DNA of 64,000 nucleotides. Origin: Marinobacter similis. Its GTDB lineage: Bacteria; Pseudomonadota; Gammaproteobacteria; Pseudomonadales; Oleiphilaceae. The translations under genes and the position numbers were made by a program. Numbering within the stretch: the stretch's first letter is position 1; the number at the start of each line of letters is the position of its first letter. The notes under the pieces were generated by a model. It worked only from the letters and a program-made list of their open reading frames with translations. It made no database searches and was not told where the DNA came from. Shown piece after piece: positions 28,939-40,751 of the stretch. Location: NCBI RefSeq assembly GCF_000830985.1, contig NZ_CP007151.1, positions 3,782,001-3,846,000 of the forward strand, read 5' to 3'.

Positions 28939-30020
28939 ATGACTGCTATCCATACCCGGCCGCCAGCCTTGACCATTCGCGCTGGCCGCCGCGCGCTGCA
29001 GCGCCTGAAAGACAAGCCACTTGGTCCGGAAGACGTGCACGTGGTCCCCGGTGCCGCCGGCGGCCCCAAGGCGCTGGGCCTCAGCGGCCTGGACAAAGCA
29101 ATCTTCGGTGACTGGTTGCCCCGGGCGCCCCAGGAACGCTCGCTGATTGGCTCGTCCATTGGCAGCTGGCGCTTTGCCGCCGTCGCGTCCTCCGACGATC
29201 CCAAGTCGCAGTTGGCGAAACTTGCAGAACTTTATACCTCTCAGCGGTTTGCCAAGGGTGTCAGCGCGGCGGAGGTCAGTCGCAAGAGTGTGTTGTTCCT
29301 GGAAACGCTGTTAGCCGGTTGTGAGGATTATATTCTCAACCATCCGTGGTATCGGCTGAATGTTGTGGTGGTGCGCAGTCTGGGGATGCTCGAACACGAC
29401 ACCCGGGGCCGGCTTAGCTGGGTCTGATGAATGCCATCAGTGCCAACATGGTTAGCCGCCGTCACCTGGGCCGGTTCATGGAGCGGGGAATTCTGCACGA
29501 CGCCCGGCTCAAGGCCCCAGTCTCCAAGTTGATTGATTTTCCCAGCCACGAAGTGGCCCTGACCCGTGACAACCTGATGCCGGCCCTGTTGGCGTCGGCG
29601 TCCATTCCGATGGTGATGTCCGGGGTTCGAAATATTCCGGGCGCGCCGGAGGGTGTCTATCGGGACGGCGGGCTGCTGGATTACCACCTGGACCTGCCTT
29701 ATGAGCAGCCCGGGGTGATTCTGTACCCGCACTTCACCGACAAGGTGGTGCCAGGATGGTTTGACAAGACTCTACCCTGGCGCCGTGGCGATGCCACCCG
29801 GCTGCAGGACGTGGTGTTGGTGGCACCGTCGAAGGAATACCTGGAGACCCTCCCGGACCGCAAGCTGCCGGACCGGAAGGATTTCGAGACTTACGTGAAT
29901 AATGATCAGGGCCGGGAGCGAGCCTGGCGCAAGGCGATTGCCGAAAGTGATCGCCTGGGTGATGAGTTCATGGAGCTGACCGAAACCGGCAAGCTGACCG
30001 AGGTGCTGCGCCCGCTCTGA
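28939..30020 (+). CDS. Patatin-like phospholipase (frameshifted)
   Basis: The nucleophile region GSSIGSWRF (GxSxG) and the catalytic Asp in DGGLLDYH are both present, the patatin dyad. The glycine-rich oxyanion stretch AAGGPKALGLSG precedes the Ser. The frame breaks near 29425; adding one G to AGCTGGGTC gives LSWGLMNAIS and joins both halves, about 360 residues. Patatins hydrolyse acyl lipids; the cellular target is unknown. ATG 28939 has an AGGGA site. It converges with arsJ, three bases apart. Confidence 0.86.
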
Positions 30021-30023
30021 GCC

Positions 30024-30788
30024 TCAGGCCGAGACCGGGCGCCTTTCCGGCAGTCCGGTCGCGATCAGCGCAGCCAGGGCGATCAGCCCGGCGGACAGCC
30101 ACAGGCAGGCCTCAAGGCCATAAACCTGGTACATCCAGCCCGACAGCACCGTGCCCAGCAGGCGACCGGCGGCGTTGGACATGTAATAGAAACCAACGTC
30201 CAGTGAGACACCATCGCCGCGGGCATAGCTGACGATCAGGTAGCTGTGCAGGGACGAATTGATGGCGAACAACACACCGAACAGCAGCAGGCCGCCAACG
30301 ACTGCCACCTGCGGGGATACCCCGGTGATCAGCCCCAGGGCAATGGCTGCCGGAACCACCGCCAGTAGCGCGGCCCAGAGCACCGCCGGCAGGCGCCCGG
30401 CCTGATCGCCGGTGATGCGTGGCGCCAGGGTCTGCACGATGCCGTAGCCAATGACCCAGCTGGCCATGAAGCCACCCACCTGCCAGAAATCCCAGCCGAA
30501 TACCGTGTGCAGGTATACCGGCAGGGCCACCACGAACCAGACGTCCCGCGCACCGAACAGGAAAAGCCGGGCACCCGAGAGCAGGTTGATCGGGCGGCTT
30601 TTGGACAGGATGTCGGTGAACTTGGGTTTGGCCGTGCTCTTGCCAAGTTCTTGCTGTAACAGCACCAGACTCGACAGCCAGATCAGCGCCAGCACCGCAG
30701 CCATGGCAATGACCGCACCCTGGAACCCGATCGCCATCAGCAGCACCCCGCCCAGGAAGGCTAATGTTTTTAGTGTGCGGTTAAGCGA
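30024..30788 (-). pseudogene. arsJ: 5'-truncated arsJ-like MFS transporter
   Basis: Only about the last 254 residues remain, with six to seven membrane segments and the stretch LFLFGARDVWFVVALPVYL, characteristic of the organoarsenical exporter ArsJ. The frame opens at 30788 after a stop and has no plausible full N-terminus; a full MFS protein needs about 400 residues. ArsJ exports 1-arseno-3-phosphoglycerate made by a partner GAPDH, which is not seen here. To the right the DNA becomes more A+T-rich and foreign-looking, so arsJ was probably cut by insertion of the island. Confidence 0.8.
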
Positions 30789-30969
30789 TCACGTGTAGGT
30801 AGTGTTTGTCTAGAAAACTTTCCTCATAGTAATGCCTTTTTCAAGCTAGATTCAGCTTCGTCTGTTGTTATAGCGGGTCGCTTGAAGTCCGATCTCTTAG
30901 CTATTTTTGAGTTGCTCTCGAGAAGGGCGACAGCCACAACTTTCCAACATCCAGATACGGCGCTTATAG

Positions 30970-31656
30970 ATGAAGGTTCTAATTGTCGAAGACAACGCGG
31001 TACTCGCAGAAAAAATCTCCGCTTGGCTTGCGAAGGAAAACTTTACTGTAGATGTTGCCCAAAACGGAAAAGAGGCAAATTTCTTTGTAGAGACAAGCAG
31101 TTATCAGGCGATCATTCTGGATATAGGACTGCCCGACGAGAACGGGCTTTCTTTGATGCAAAAATGGAGAAGCAGTGGCAGAGATGAAGCTATTCTTATT
31201 TTAACTGCCCGCTCCAACTGGACAGAGAGAGTTGAGGGCTTGAATGCCGGGGCAGACGATTATCTTCCAAAACCCTTCGAATTCGATGAACTGAAAGCTC
31301 GACTTAGCGCCATAATACGAAGAAAAGACGGGCGAGCAACTGATAAGATCATCGTGGATGGTTTTCTACTTAATGCAACCTATAGAACCCTAACAACTCC
31401 CGATCATAAAGAGTTCAGACTAACCGCAACGGAGTACCGCCTTTTACAATGCTTTCTTCGCTCTCCTGACAGAGTTTTCTCACAGGACGAACTTGTTGAA
31501 GCACTCTATAATATCGAAAGGTGCCCAACCAGAAATGTCGTTCAAGTCTACATAGCCAGGCTAAGAAAGATACTCGGAAAAAAACGAATAAAAACATTGA
31601 GAGGACAAGGATATTACTTTGCAAGAGATTCTCTTCAAAAAAGGGTTGAAGCTTAA
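30970..31656 (+). CDS. OmpR/PhoP-type response regulator
   Basis: 228 residues. The receiver has Asp51 (LDIGLPDE) as phosphorylation site, acidic residues VEDN, the Thr in LILTAR and Lys101 (PKPFE). A winged-helix DNA-binding domain of OmpR type follows (LTATEYRLLQCFLR, RNVVQVYIARLRK). The upstream 180 bases hold no gene. Codon use is more A+T-rich than in the genes to the left. Its kinase partners are probably the sensors at 34866 and/or 53060, separated from it by the TorF-like gene and an insertion sequence. Confidence 0.94.
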   Translation: MKVLIVEDNAVLAEKISAWLAKENFTVDVAQNGKEANFFVETSSYQAIILDIGLPDENGLSLMQKWRSSGRDEAILILTARSNWTERVEGLNAGADDYLPKPFEFDELKARLSAIIRRKDGRATDKIIVDGFLLNATYRTLTTPDHKEFRLTATEYRLLQCFLRSPDRVFSQDELVEALYNIERCPTRNVVQVYIARLRKILGKKRIKTLRGQGYYFARDSLQKRVEA

Positions 31657-31714
31657 ATGATTTTACTGTGATTTAACCATTTTCCTCAAGGACCAGGGCT
31701 CGCCAGATAAATGC

Positions 31715-31741
31715 GCTGGCCCATAAACCGGGCCAGCTTTC
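31715..31741 (+). terminator. Terminator after the response regulator
   Basis: An 8-bp perfect stem (GCTGGCCC/GGGCCAGC) with a 7-nt loop is followed by TTTC. It lies between the convergent regulator and TorF-like genes. Confidence 0.78.
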
Positions 31742-31779
31742 TCAACGATTAACCATTTCGGTGAAAAATACCAAATAGA

Positions 31780-32508
31780 TTAAAAAGACTTAGTCCAGCC
31801 CAGCCAAAACTTCGGGTCGTCCGAATTGACCGAACCAAGTGCGTTACTTGAATCGATATCAGCGTACTCCAGATTAACACTAAAAGCTCCAAAGCTTCCC
31901 GCATCTTTGGTGACGTTAACAGCTGCATGTCCGTAGCTCGCCTTGCCAATAGACGCCTTGCCATCATCAGTGAAATCATAATAGCCAATCAAAACACCTG
32001 TGCTGAAATCGTCTTCCAGTGGCACATCAACTGATGCGTAATAATAGATATCGCCTTGAACGAACAGCCCTTCGCCGCTTACGTCGCTGTTTGCTGTGTA
32101 AGCAACACCTATAGATGCAATGCTGTAACTCAACTCTCCGTATATTTCGCCAAAATCAATAGATTCAGGAGCATCAGGGTAAGAGTAATAAATGTAGCCA
32201 ACATCGTAACCGATATCCTCAATTACACCGGAGAAGCCAGCATAAAGATCAAGCTCGTAGCTCGTCCCATCGCCGAAATCCACATTGGAGCCCCAGCCGC
32301 CAACATAAAGCCCCGACGCATGTTCGTAGTCAAGCCCGCCTTGCGTCGCCGTTGAGCCATCTGTTTGTGTCACACCGCGAAATAAGTAGTTGCTTGTTAT
32401 GCCCAAATTAGCACTAACACCTGCGCTGGCAATTAACGGGACCGCTTGGAGGGTTACGAGCAAACCAACACTTAGCAAACAATCTTTAGTCGAGATACGT
32501 CTTCTCAT
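31780..32508 (-). CDS. TorF family putative porin
   Basis: 242 residues with a signal peptide (…IASAG) and the family opening GITSNYLFRGVTQTDGSTATQGG, then alternating aromatic beta-strands ending in a C-terminal Phe. TorF-type outer membrane proteins are named from sequence models; substrates are unknown. It converges with the regulator and may be under its control. The next 267 bases up to the insertion sequence are A+T-rich and hold no gene I can support. Confidence 0.88.
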   Translation of the reverse strand: MRRRISTKDCLLSVGLLVTLQAVPLIASAGVSANLGITSNYLFRGVTQTDGSTATQGGLDYEHASGLYVGGWGSNVDFGDGTSYELDLYAGFSGVIEDIGYDVGYIYYSYPDAPESIDFGEIYGELSYSIASIGVAYTANSDVSGEGLFVQGDIYYYASVDVPLEDDFSTGVLIGYYDFTDDGKASIGKASYGHAAVNVTKDAGSFGAFSVNLEYADIDSSNALGSVNSDDPKFWLGWTKSF

Positions 32509-32842
32509 CGTGTTTACCTTCTATTTGGACAGCTTAGTTATTTGCGCATTGAATAACGCACCTATAATGCATACACGTTTTGTGCCACCTTTTAAAAAAC
32601 TTATTCTATGAGCAATTATTGTCAAATCAGGGCCGCAGTTCATAAAATTGATTAAATATTTAACAATTCAATGCAATAAGCACTCTGCTTCAAGTGTTGC
32701 ATTGCTCGTCGATAGTGCGCTCATCAATAATGCGCACCAAATAGGAACAAGAATTGAAAAAACGATGACTAAAATTGTAGTGGTTCAATGATTCCGGACA
32801 CCAACGTAGGTGGTAAAATCGCCACCATAAACGAGGTGTCTG

Positions 32843-34005
<1,163 letters not shown>

Positions 34006-34224
34006 CCACTACAAATAGAACTATTTTTAACTTGATAATTCTAGATTAGATATGGTTTTATGAAAAAATCGAGAGAGGTCTGAATTAGCCATGAATACTG
34101 CAAAATATCTTAGTTAAGAATGCAGCTTTCCAACATTTTGCGCTCTGTCTTTCTTACGAGATTCATCAATACTAAAGCGCGACTTTCGCAATTTTGGGAA
34201 AATTAATAAAAATCTACCATTAAA

Positions 34225-34263
34225 TTAATCTTGGAGCCACGTAATTGCCCGTCTGGCTCCAAG
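34225..34263 (-). terminator. Terminator after the small secreted protein gene
   Basis: A 10-bp stem CTTGGAGCCA/TGGCTCCAAG, then ATTAATTTAA on the minus strand. The remaining bases between the insertion sequence and this hairpin hold no recognisable gene. Confidence 0.72.
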
Positions 34264-34279
34264 TAAACAACGATAAATG

Positions 34280-34510
34280 TTATTGCTTTTCCAAGAGATC
34301 CCCAATCAACTCTTTAATCAATCTATGTTCTTCCTTCAGTTTTTTGATGGTCTCGCTCTCTTCCACACGATACTGGGAGGAACGTTCATCTATGCTCTTA
34401 TTAGGATAGCTTCTTGCCTCGTTGTATCTGTCCGCTTGCCCTCCTGCGTGGGCTATAGAAGCACCACTTGCCACGAAAAAAGCTACTATAATCATGGATA
34501 CTTTCTTCAT
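34280..34510 (-). CDS. Small secreted protein next to sensor kinase
   Basis: 76 residues: signal peptide ending in AHA, then about 54 polar residues (…RSSQYRVEESETIKKLKEEH) predicted helical. No Cys. I do not recognise a family. It is divergent from the kinase at 34866. A second small secreted protein, at 52578, lies beside the other kinase, which suggests periplasmic accessory proteins of the sensors; this is inference. Confidence 0.7.
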   Translation of the reverse strand: MKKVSMIIVAFFVASGASIAHAGGQADRYNEARSYPNKSIDERSSQYRVEESETIKKLKEEHRLIKELIGDLLEKQ

Positions 34511-34865
34511 AAAACGCCCCCGACATTTTTTTCAATTAGACCAGCAACATTCAATGGCCTTGGGTGTTTAGTAGAACATCGAAACTTTAAACACACTTGA
34601 AAATATATGCTGATGAAACGTTTTTTTCAGCGGCTACCACAAGCTCAAAAGCCATTTAGGTCGGCTTTGATTTGATGACACTAAATCAAGTTATTCAAAT
34701 GCCTAAGAACGATAAGACCAAGCCAGACCGATCTGAAGACCAGAGCGGCCCTCCCTCCGGCTCGCACCCGTTGCGGCACGCTTCGATTCCAACTATGCTT
34801 TCCAATCAGAGCACGTCTATGTGCCTTCAACTGAAGCCTTCCGCTCAATCGACAAAAGCACCTTC

Positions 34866-36186
34866 ATGACAGCGCAGAAAAGCATCCGAAAAACTGCACT
34901 CCAATATGGCATCGTTTTCAGTCTCTTGTATTTTCTACTTATTTTTCTCTCGCACACTTATGTAATAGAGCAGCTTTCGAACGAATCCAGAAAACATCGC
35001 CTTAACAAGGAGGTGGAGAGTTTTCAAACCATCATTGACAACGAAGTTCCGTCGCCCGACGAGATCGGCAGCATGATTGATCGGTTCCAATTGCTACTGG
35101 AGCACGCCCTCGTCGTCGAAATGAAAGACGGAAGCATCATTGCCAGTAGCAACATAGATCAAACAACGTTGCGCATGGTTTCAAAAAAGCCGGCGGGCTT
35201 TGTAGAAATATCCCAAGGTGCAGATGGCCTCCTTGGATTGAAACGAAGTGTCGGAATTGATAGCCCGTTTTCGTCAGTCACCATCCTGGAAATGGAAAGT
35301 GGACTAGCTGGGCGATCCAGTGGGGCTCACCTGACCTTGCTGGCTGCCTCCGCATTATTACTTGGTGTTCTCTTGGCCCTGGTAGGCACCACTACTTACC
35401 TGGCTTTGAAACCGATCGAACACATCAAGGACGACATGAGGCGACTGCTATCTGGCAAACAACCTCGTTCGAATCCTGACGCACCAGAGGAGTTCAGCCC
35501 ACTGATCAAACAGTTCAATAACCTACTTGAACTAGCAAGTCGCCGCCTTGACCGCCATCGACGTCTAAATTCTGATCTTTCTCATATGGTAATGACCTCT
35601 ATCTCTGCCAATCTGGCAATCTTGTCAGACACTGGTTCATTACCTCCGTCCCGCGACGACATAGAGTTCATGATCTCCAACCTAAAGGATCTAAGCCGAT
35701 CCTTAAACTACCGCATGAGCAAGGCAGATATATCCGGCAGGCAGATGGGGCAAACATGTTTCCCGATTGAAATAGCGAACAACGTCATTTCTGTCATGGA
35801 AAAATTTTCCCGACAAGAGTTTTCGTATCAATACTTCCTTGCCGAATAGCTTCAGCTGGCCTATGGAGCGTCAGGACCTATCAGAGTTATTCGGTAACCT
35901 GCTCGAAAACGGCGGGAAGTGGAGTCAGGCTGAGATTGACGTTTCAATTAACCAGACCGATTCCGGGCTAACGATAGAAGTTGCAGACGACGGTCCTGGG
36001 ATTAATCCAGAAGCGGCCTCAAAAGTGATGGATAGAGGTTCCCGGCTTGACGAAACCGTTTCTGGATTTGGACTGGGACTGTCCATCGTGTCCGAAATAC
36101 TAGAAGATAATTTCGGACAGATGAACATTGGCCCCTCAGAAACAGGGGGCGCCAGAATCACAGTTATGCTTCCTTTCCCAGAGTAG
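34866..36186 (+). CDS. Sensor histidine kinase with atypical H-box (frameshifted)
   Basis: About 440 residues: membrane helices at about 13-35 and 155-178 around a short periplasmic domain, a HAMP-like linker, a dimerisation helix with SDLSHMVMTSIS where the usual kinase has SHSLKTPLA, and an ATPase domain with N-box NLLENGGKW, DDGPGI and GFGLGLSI. The frame breaks near 35842; removal of one base gives YFLPNSFSWPMER and joins the parts. The H-box His is kept but the following residues, including the Pro, are changed. Similar in layout to the kinase at 53060. Confidence 0.86.
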
Positions 36187-36267
36187 AGCACAACCATAAT
36201 TCCTCCTCCCCGCTATGAGGGAGGGATTACCCTTCCCTGCTCACGACCAAATATTTTCACTTCCCGT

Positions 36268-39200
36268 CTACTGTTGCATATCATCGAGTTTAGCCCTTGA
36301 GAAGCGCTTGAATAGAGCCGGTAAAACAAAAAGCGTTAGGAAAGTCGCAGTCACGAGACCACCCACAATCACGCTGGCCAGTGGCTTCTGAATTTCCGCC
36401 CCCACGCCCGTCGACAATAGCATCGGTATCAAACCGAGCGCCGAGGTTATTGCTGTCATCAAGACTGGACGCAAACGGGAGACGGCACCTTCAAACACCG
36501 CGGTATCCACATTCAACCCATCCTGTATTCGCTGATTGATGCTTTCGACCATAACGACCCCGTTAAGCACCGCCACACCGAACAGCGTGATAAATCCAAC
36601 GGAACTGGGCACTGAAAGATACTGACCGGAGATCCAGAGTGAAAATACGCCACCAATAACGGCAAGCGGCACGTTGACTAGAATCAACAACGCTTGACCG
36701 ACCGAACTGAAAGCGAAGTACAGCAACAGCGCGATCAGGCCCAGAGATACAGGTACCACAATGGTCAACCGCTCCTGTGCTCGCTGCTGGTTTTCGAACT
36801 GACCACCAATATCAACCGAATAGCCGGGAGGAAGGTTCACTTCTGACGCGATGGTATCCTGAATATCGGCAACCACACTGCCCATGTCACGACCCTGCAC
36901 ATTGGACTGAATGACCACACGGCGCTGCACGTCATCGCGGCGCACCTGAGGCGGGCCGGACTCAATAGACACATAGGCCACATCACCGAGTCTCACCCAG
37001 GCTCCGGACGGCGCCTGTAACCGGAGATCGGCAATGGCATCCCGGTCCTCCCGGAAACGTTTGGCCAGACGCACATAGATATCGTACCTCTCATTTCCGT
37101 TGATGATCTGGCCTGCAGCGGCACCACCCAGACCATCCCGGACAACACTCATCACATCAGACACGGCGAGTCCGTACCGGGAGAGTGCCTGACGGTCAGG
37201 CTGAACCACCAACTGCGCTTCACCAGCAATCTGCTCCATGGCCACGTCTCGTGTTCCCTGAACTGTTCGGACCGCCGCTTCAATCTTCTGGCCTTTCTCC
37301 GCCAGTACGCCGAGATCCGGGCCAAAGAGTTTGATGGCCAACTGCGCACGAACACCTGACAACAGTTCATCAACCCGAGTCGCGATAGGCTGAGAAAAGT
37401 TAAACAGTAGCCCCGGGTGCTGTTCGAGCTTCTCCTCAAACAGGGCCTGCAATTCATAGCGATTACTGGCGCTGGTCCACTCCGAAGTGGGTTTTAAGCC
37501 AATATAGATCTCTATGTTGTTGACGGGCTCCGGGTCGCCGCCAATTTCTGCTCGGCCAGCCCGGGAGAGAGCGTAAGTAACTTCAGGAAATTCCATCAAC
37601 ATCGCTTCCAGTTTTGGCGCAACTTCAATCGCCGTATCAAGCTAGATGAAGGGGCCAGCGTCACCCGGAGGTTGATCGTCCCCTCTTCCAACTCGGGGAC
37701 AAACTCAGTACCGAGTCGCGGCACGACCAGGGCCGCCAGCACGACAAGGACAGCTGCTGCACCGACAACAGAGCGGGTGTGGTTCAACGACCAGTCAAGG
37801 CCCTTGCGATAAAGCTTTTCGAGGGGCTTTAAAATGAAACTTTCCCGCTCCCGAATACCCTTGCGAAACATAAACGATGCCAAGGCCGGCACAACCACCA
37901 GAGCAACGATCACAGCGGACACGATGGCCAACATTATGCTGATCGCCATTGGCTGAAAAAGCTTGGCTTCCACACCTTCAAAGCTGAATAAAGGCATGAA
38001 AACGACCAGGATAATCGCCGTCGCGAAAAAAATTGGCCGCGCCACTTCCCGGCCTGCTTCCTGCAGTCGAAGCGCAATGCCATGGTCATCGTGTGAGGCG
38101 TCCAATGGGTCCGGGTCGTTTTTCACCAATTCATCCCGATGGGCGTCGTGCTCAGCATCAGGATGCGTCAGATGTTTGAACATGTTCTCGACCATAACAA
38201 CAGAGCCGTCCACCAGCATGCCAATTGCCACAGCAATGCCGCCCAGAGACATCAAGTTGGCCGAGAGACCGAACCAGGCCATGATCATCAGGGCAATACC
38301 GATGGAAATCGGTATTGAAAGCAGCACAAGCGTTGTTGCCCGCAGATTCATCAGAAACAGGGCGAGCACAATCGCAATAAACACAAAAGCCAACAAAAGC
38401 GCATTGGTCACCGTCTCTACGGCCTTGGTCACCAGATCCGCTTGGTTGTAATAGGGCTCAAAACGAACCCCACTCGGAAGCGCCTGGTTTATGCGATCAA
38501 TGCGGGCCTCAATGCCGTCGATGGTTGCTTTTGTGTTGGCCCCCATTCGCTTGAGTACAATGCCAGAAACCACTTCACCCAGTTGTTCAACCTGACCGTC
38601 TTCATCCTTCCGGGTCATGGTTACCGCACCCTGCGAATTTCAGTGCCCAGCGCTACCTCGGCGACATCGTTCACTGTCACTGTAATGCCATCACTGGTTT
38701 TAACGGGCACCTGACGGATCTGCTCGAGCCCCTGCTCGCCATTACCCAGCCAGCCCATACCGCGAATAACCAACTGCTCCTGCCCGCGGCCCATATACCA
38801 GCCCCCAACATTGGAGTTGTTGCTCTCCAGGGCTTCCATGACATCGTTCTGTGATAAGTCATAGGACAGCATTCGCGCCGGGTTCAGGTTAACCTGGTAC
38901 TGGCGGACCTCTCCGCCAAACGACAGGATTTCTGTCACCCCTTCAGCAGGTATCAGCAACAGTTTGACCAGCCAGTCGTGCAAGCTGCGCAATTCCATTG
39001 CGTCGTACCCCGAATCCGGGTCCGCTATCAGCAAGTACTGGTAGACCTGGCCAAGACCGGACGTATTCGGCCCCATTTCAGGCACCCCGACCCCGTCCGG
39101 AATCAGCTCCCGCGCGGCCTGCAACCGCTCGAAAACCAGTTGGCGCGCGAAATAGATATCCGTGCCCTCTTTAAAGACCACGGTGACACCAGACAACCCG

Positions 39201-39463
39201 GTTTTGGAGATGGACCGAACCTCCTCAACATCCGGCAACGCATACATCACCGCTTCAATGGGATAGGTGATCAGCTGCTCGACTTCCTCAGCCGCAAGTC
39301 CGGGCGCCTCTGTATTAACAGCGACCTGGACGTTTGTAACGTCGGGGAAAGCATCAAGGTTCAGTTTTGGTATCTGAAACGCGGCCGTGGCGATAAGCAC
39401 TGCAAGCGCAATAAGAACCAACAGGCGGTTCTGAACCGCCCAGTCGACAACTCGGTTGAACAT
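36268..39463 (-). CDS. HME-RND heavy-metal efflux pump, CusA/CzcA-like (two frameshifts)
   Basis: About 1065 residues with the RND layout: one N-terminal helix, a large periplasmic loop, six helices with LSANLMSLGGIAVAIGMLVDG and VMVEN, a second large loop, and five more helices. The frame breaks near 38630 (AGGGTGCGG lacks one G) and near 37638 (AGCTTGATA lacks one G); repair gives EIRRGAVTMTR and SSSLDTAIEVAPK. HME-RND pumps take metal ions from the periplasm or cytoplasm, powered by protons. Third gene of a TolC-adaptor-pump operon; metal specificity not assigned. Confidence 0.92.
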
Positions 39464-39477
39464 AATGGCTCCCGGAA

Positions 39478-40727
39478 TCAGTGGTTGTGTGGGTCAAAGC
39501 CGCCTTTGGCAATTTCAGAGGCCACAAAAAATGCGCCCCGCGAAACGATCCGTTGGCCCGCAGTCAGGCCCGAAATCTCACGGAGTCCGCCAATTGAGCG
39601 ACCCAGTTCCACTTCCACAGGCTCATACTCCCCTTCAGCCTCTTCCACATAGACCGTCCAGTCGCCATCGGCGCCTCGCATCAACGCACTTTCCGGCACC
39701 GCAAGCACCGGTTCCGTGGTTTTAAAAAGGAAATACACATCTGCAAACATTCCGGGATGAAAACGATCTTCAGGATTGTCCAGCTCCAACCGAACAATCC
39801 GCGTGCGAGTCACAGCGTCAATGGTATGAGCTTCCTGGGATACCGTTGCCACAGCTACACGACCTGCAACTCTTACTTCCGCTTCTGCTCCTTGCTTAAG
39901 GACAATGTCGGAGTTTGCTGGCAGGTGAGCCTCTACCCAAAGTTCGCTTTCATTAGCCAGAGTCACCAGCGGTTGGCCTGCCTCAACTCTTTGTCCTTGC
40001 TCAAACTCATCGGTCAGTACTGCACCGTCCACGCGAGCCCTGAGCGTGTATTCACCGAGACTACCTACGCCGCTGGCCCTCAGCGCACCAATGTCATCAT
40101 CGTTTAGCCCATAAGCAAGCAGAGTCGCCCTCGCCGCTTCAATATTGGCTTTCGCGGTATTGAACCGTTGATCACCCACCACGGAACGACCCAGCCCGCT
40201 GATTCGCTCCCATTCAGGAAAAGCCTTCCTGTAATCAGCCTGAGCCTGTGCCACCGTCTCACTGAACAGGGTGACCAGCTGCTGGCCTTTGGTTACGTGC
40301 TCACCCAATTCCACATGACGTTTCAACACCACCGAGGCAACCCGGGGGATACGTGATAGCTGGTATAGCCGTTGGTCAGCAGCTCACCGGGAGCGTAGAT
40401 TTCATAGTCAACGCGCTTGCTCTCGAGGGTTGCTACTTCAATGCCGGCGAGCTCTTTCTGTTTGGCATTGATGCTTGCGGTAGTTGCTTCTTCATGACCA
40501 CCATCGCTCTCCTCTTCGTGGCCATGACCTTCTTCCTCTTCATGCTCACGTTCTTCAGCATGTCCGCCCTCATGCTCATCCTCTTCACCGGTGCCTTCTC
40601 GATGATCGTCGCCACCGGCGGCATGATCATGGCCGGCCTCCTTATGAGCATCTTCCTCGGCCTGCACCAGTGAAGGGGGAGCTATAAACAGTGTCAGTAC
40701 AAATACTGAAATCAGAGTTTTTTTCAT
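39478..40727 (-). CDS. RND periplasmic adaptor with His/Glu-rich N-terminus (frameshifted)
   Basis: About 416 residues. A signal peptide (…SLVQAEE) is followed by about 50 residues very rich in His, Glu and Asp (DHAAGGDDHREG, EEGHGHEEESDGGHEE), then the CusB-type adaptor fold (GELLTNG, GEHVTKGQQLVTLFS, ALMRGADGDWTVYV). The frame breaks near 40340; adding one C to CCCCC gives SPRVASVVLKRH. The acidic/His-rich region probably binds metal ions before transfer to the pump. It lies 15 bases before the pump gene. Confidence 0.9.
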
Positions 40728-40751
40728 AATGAATATCCAGTTTCCAGAATA

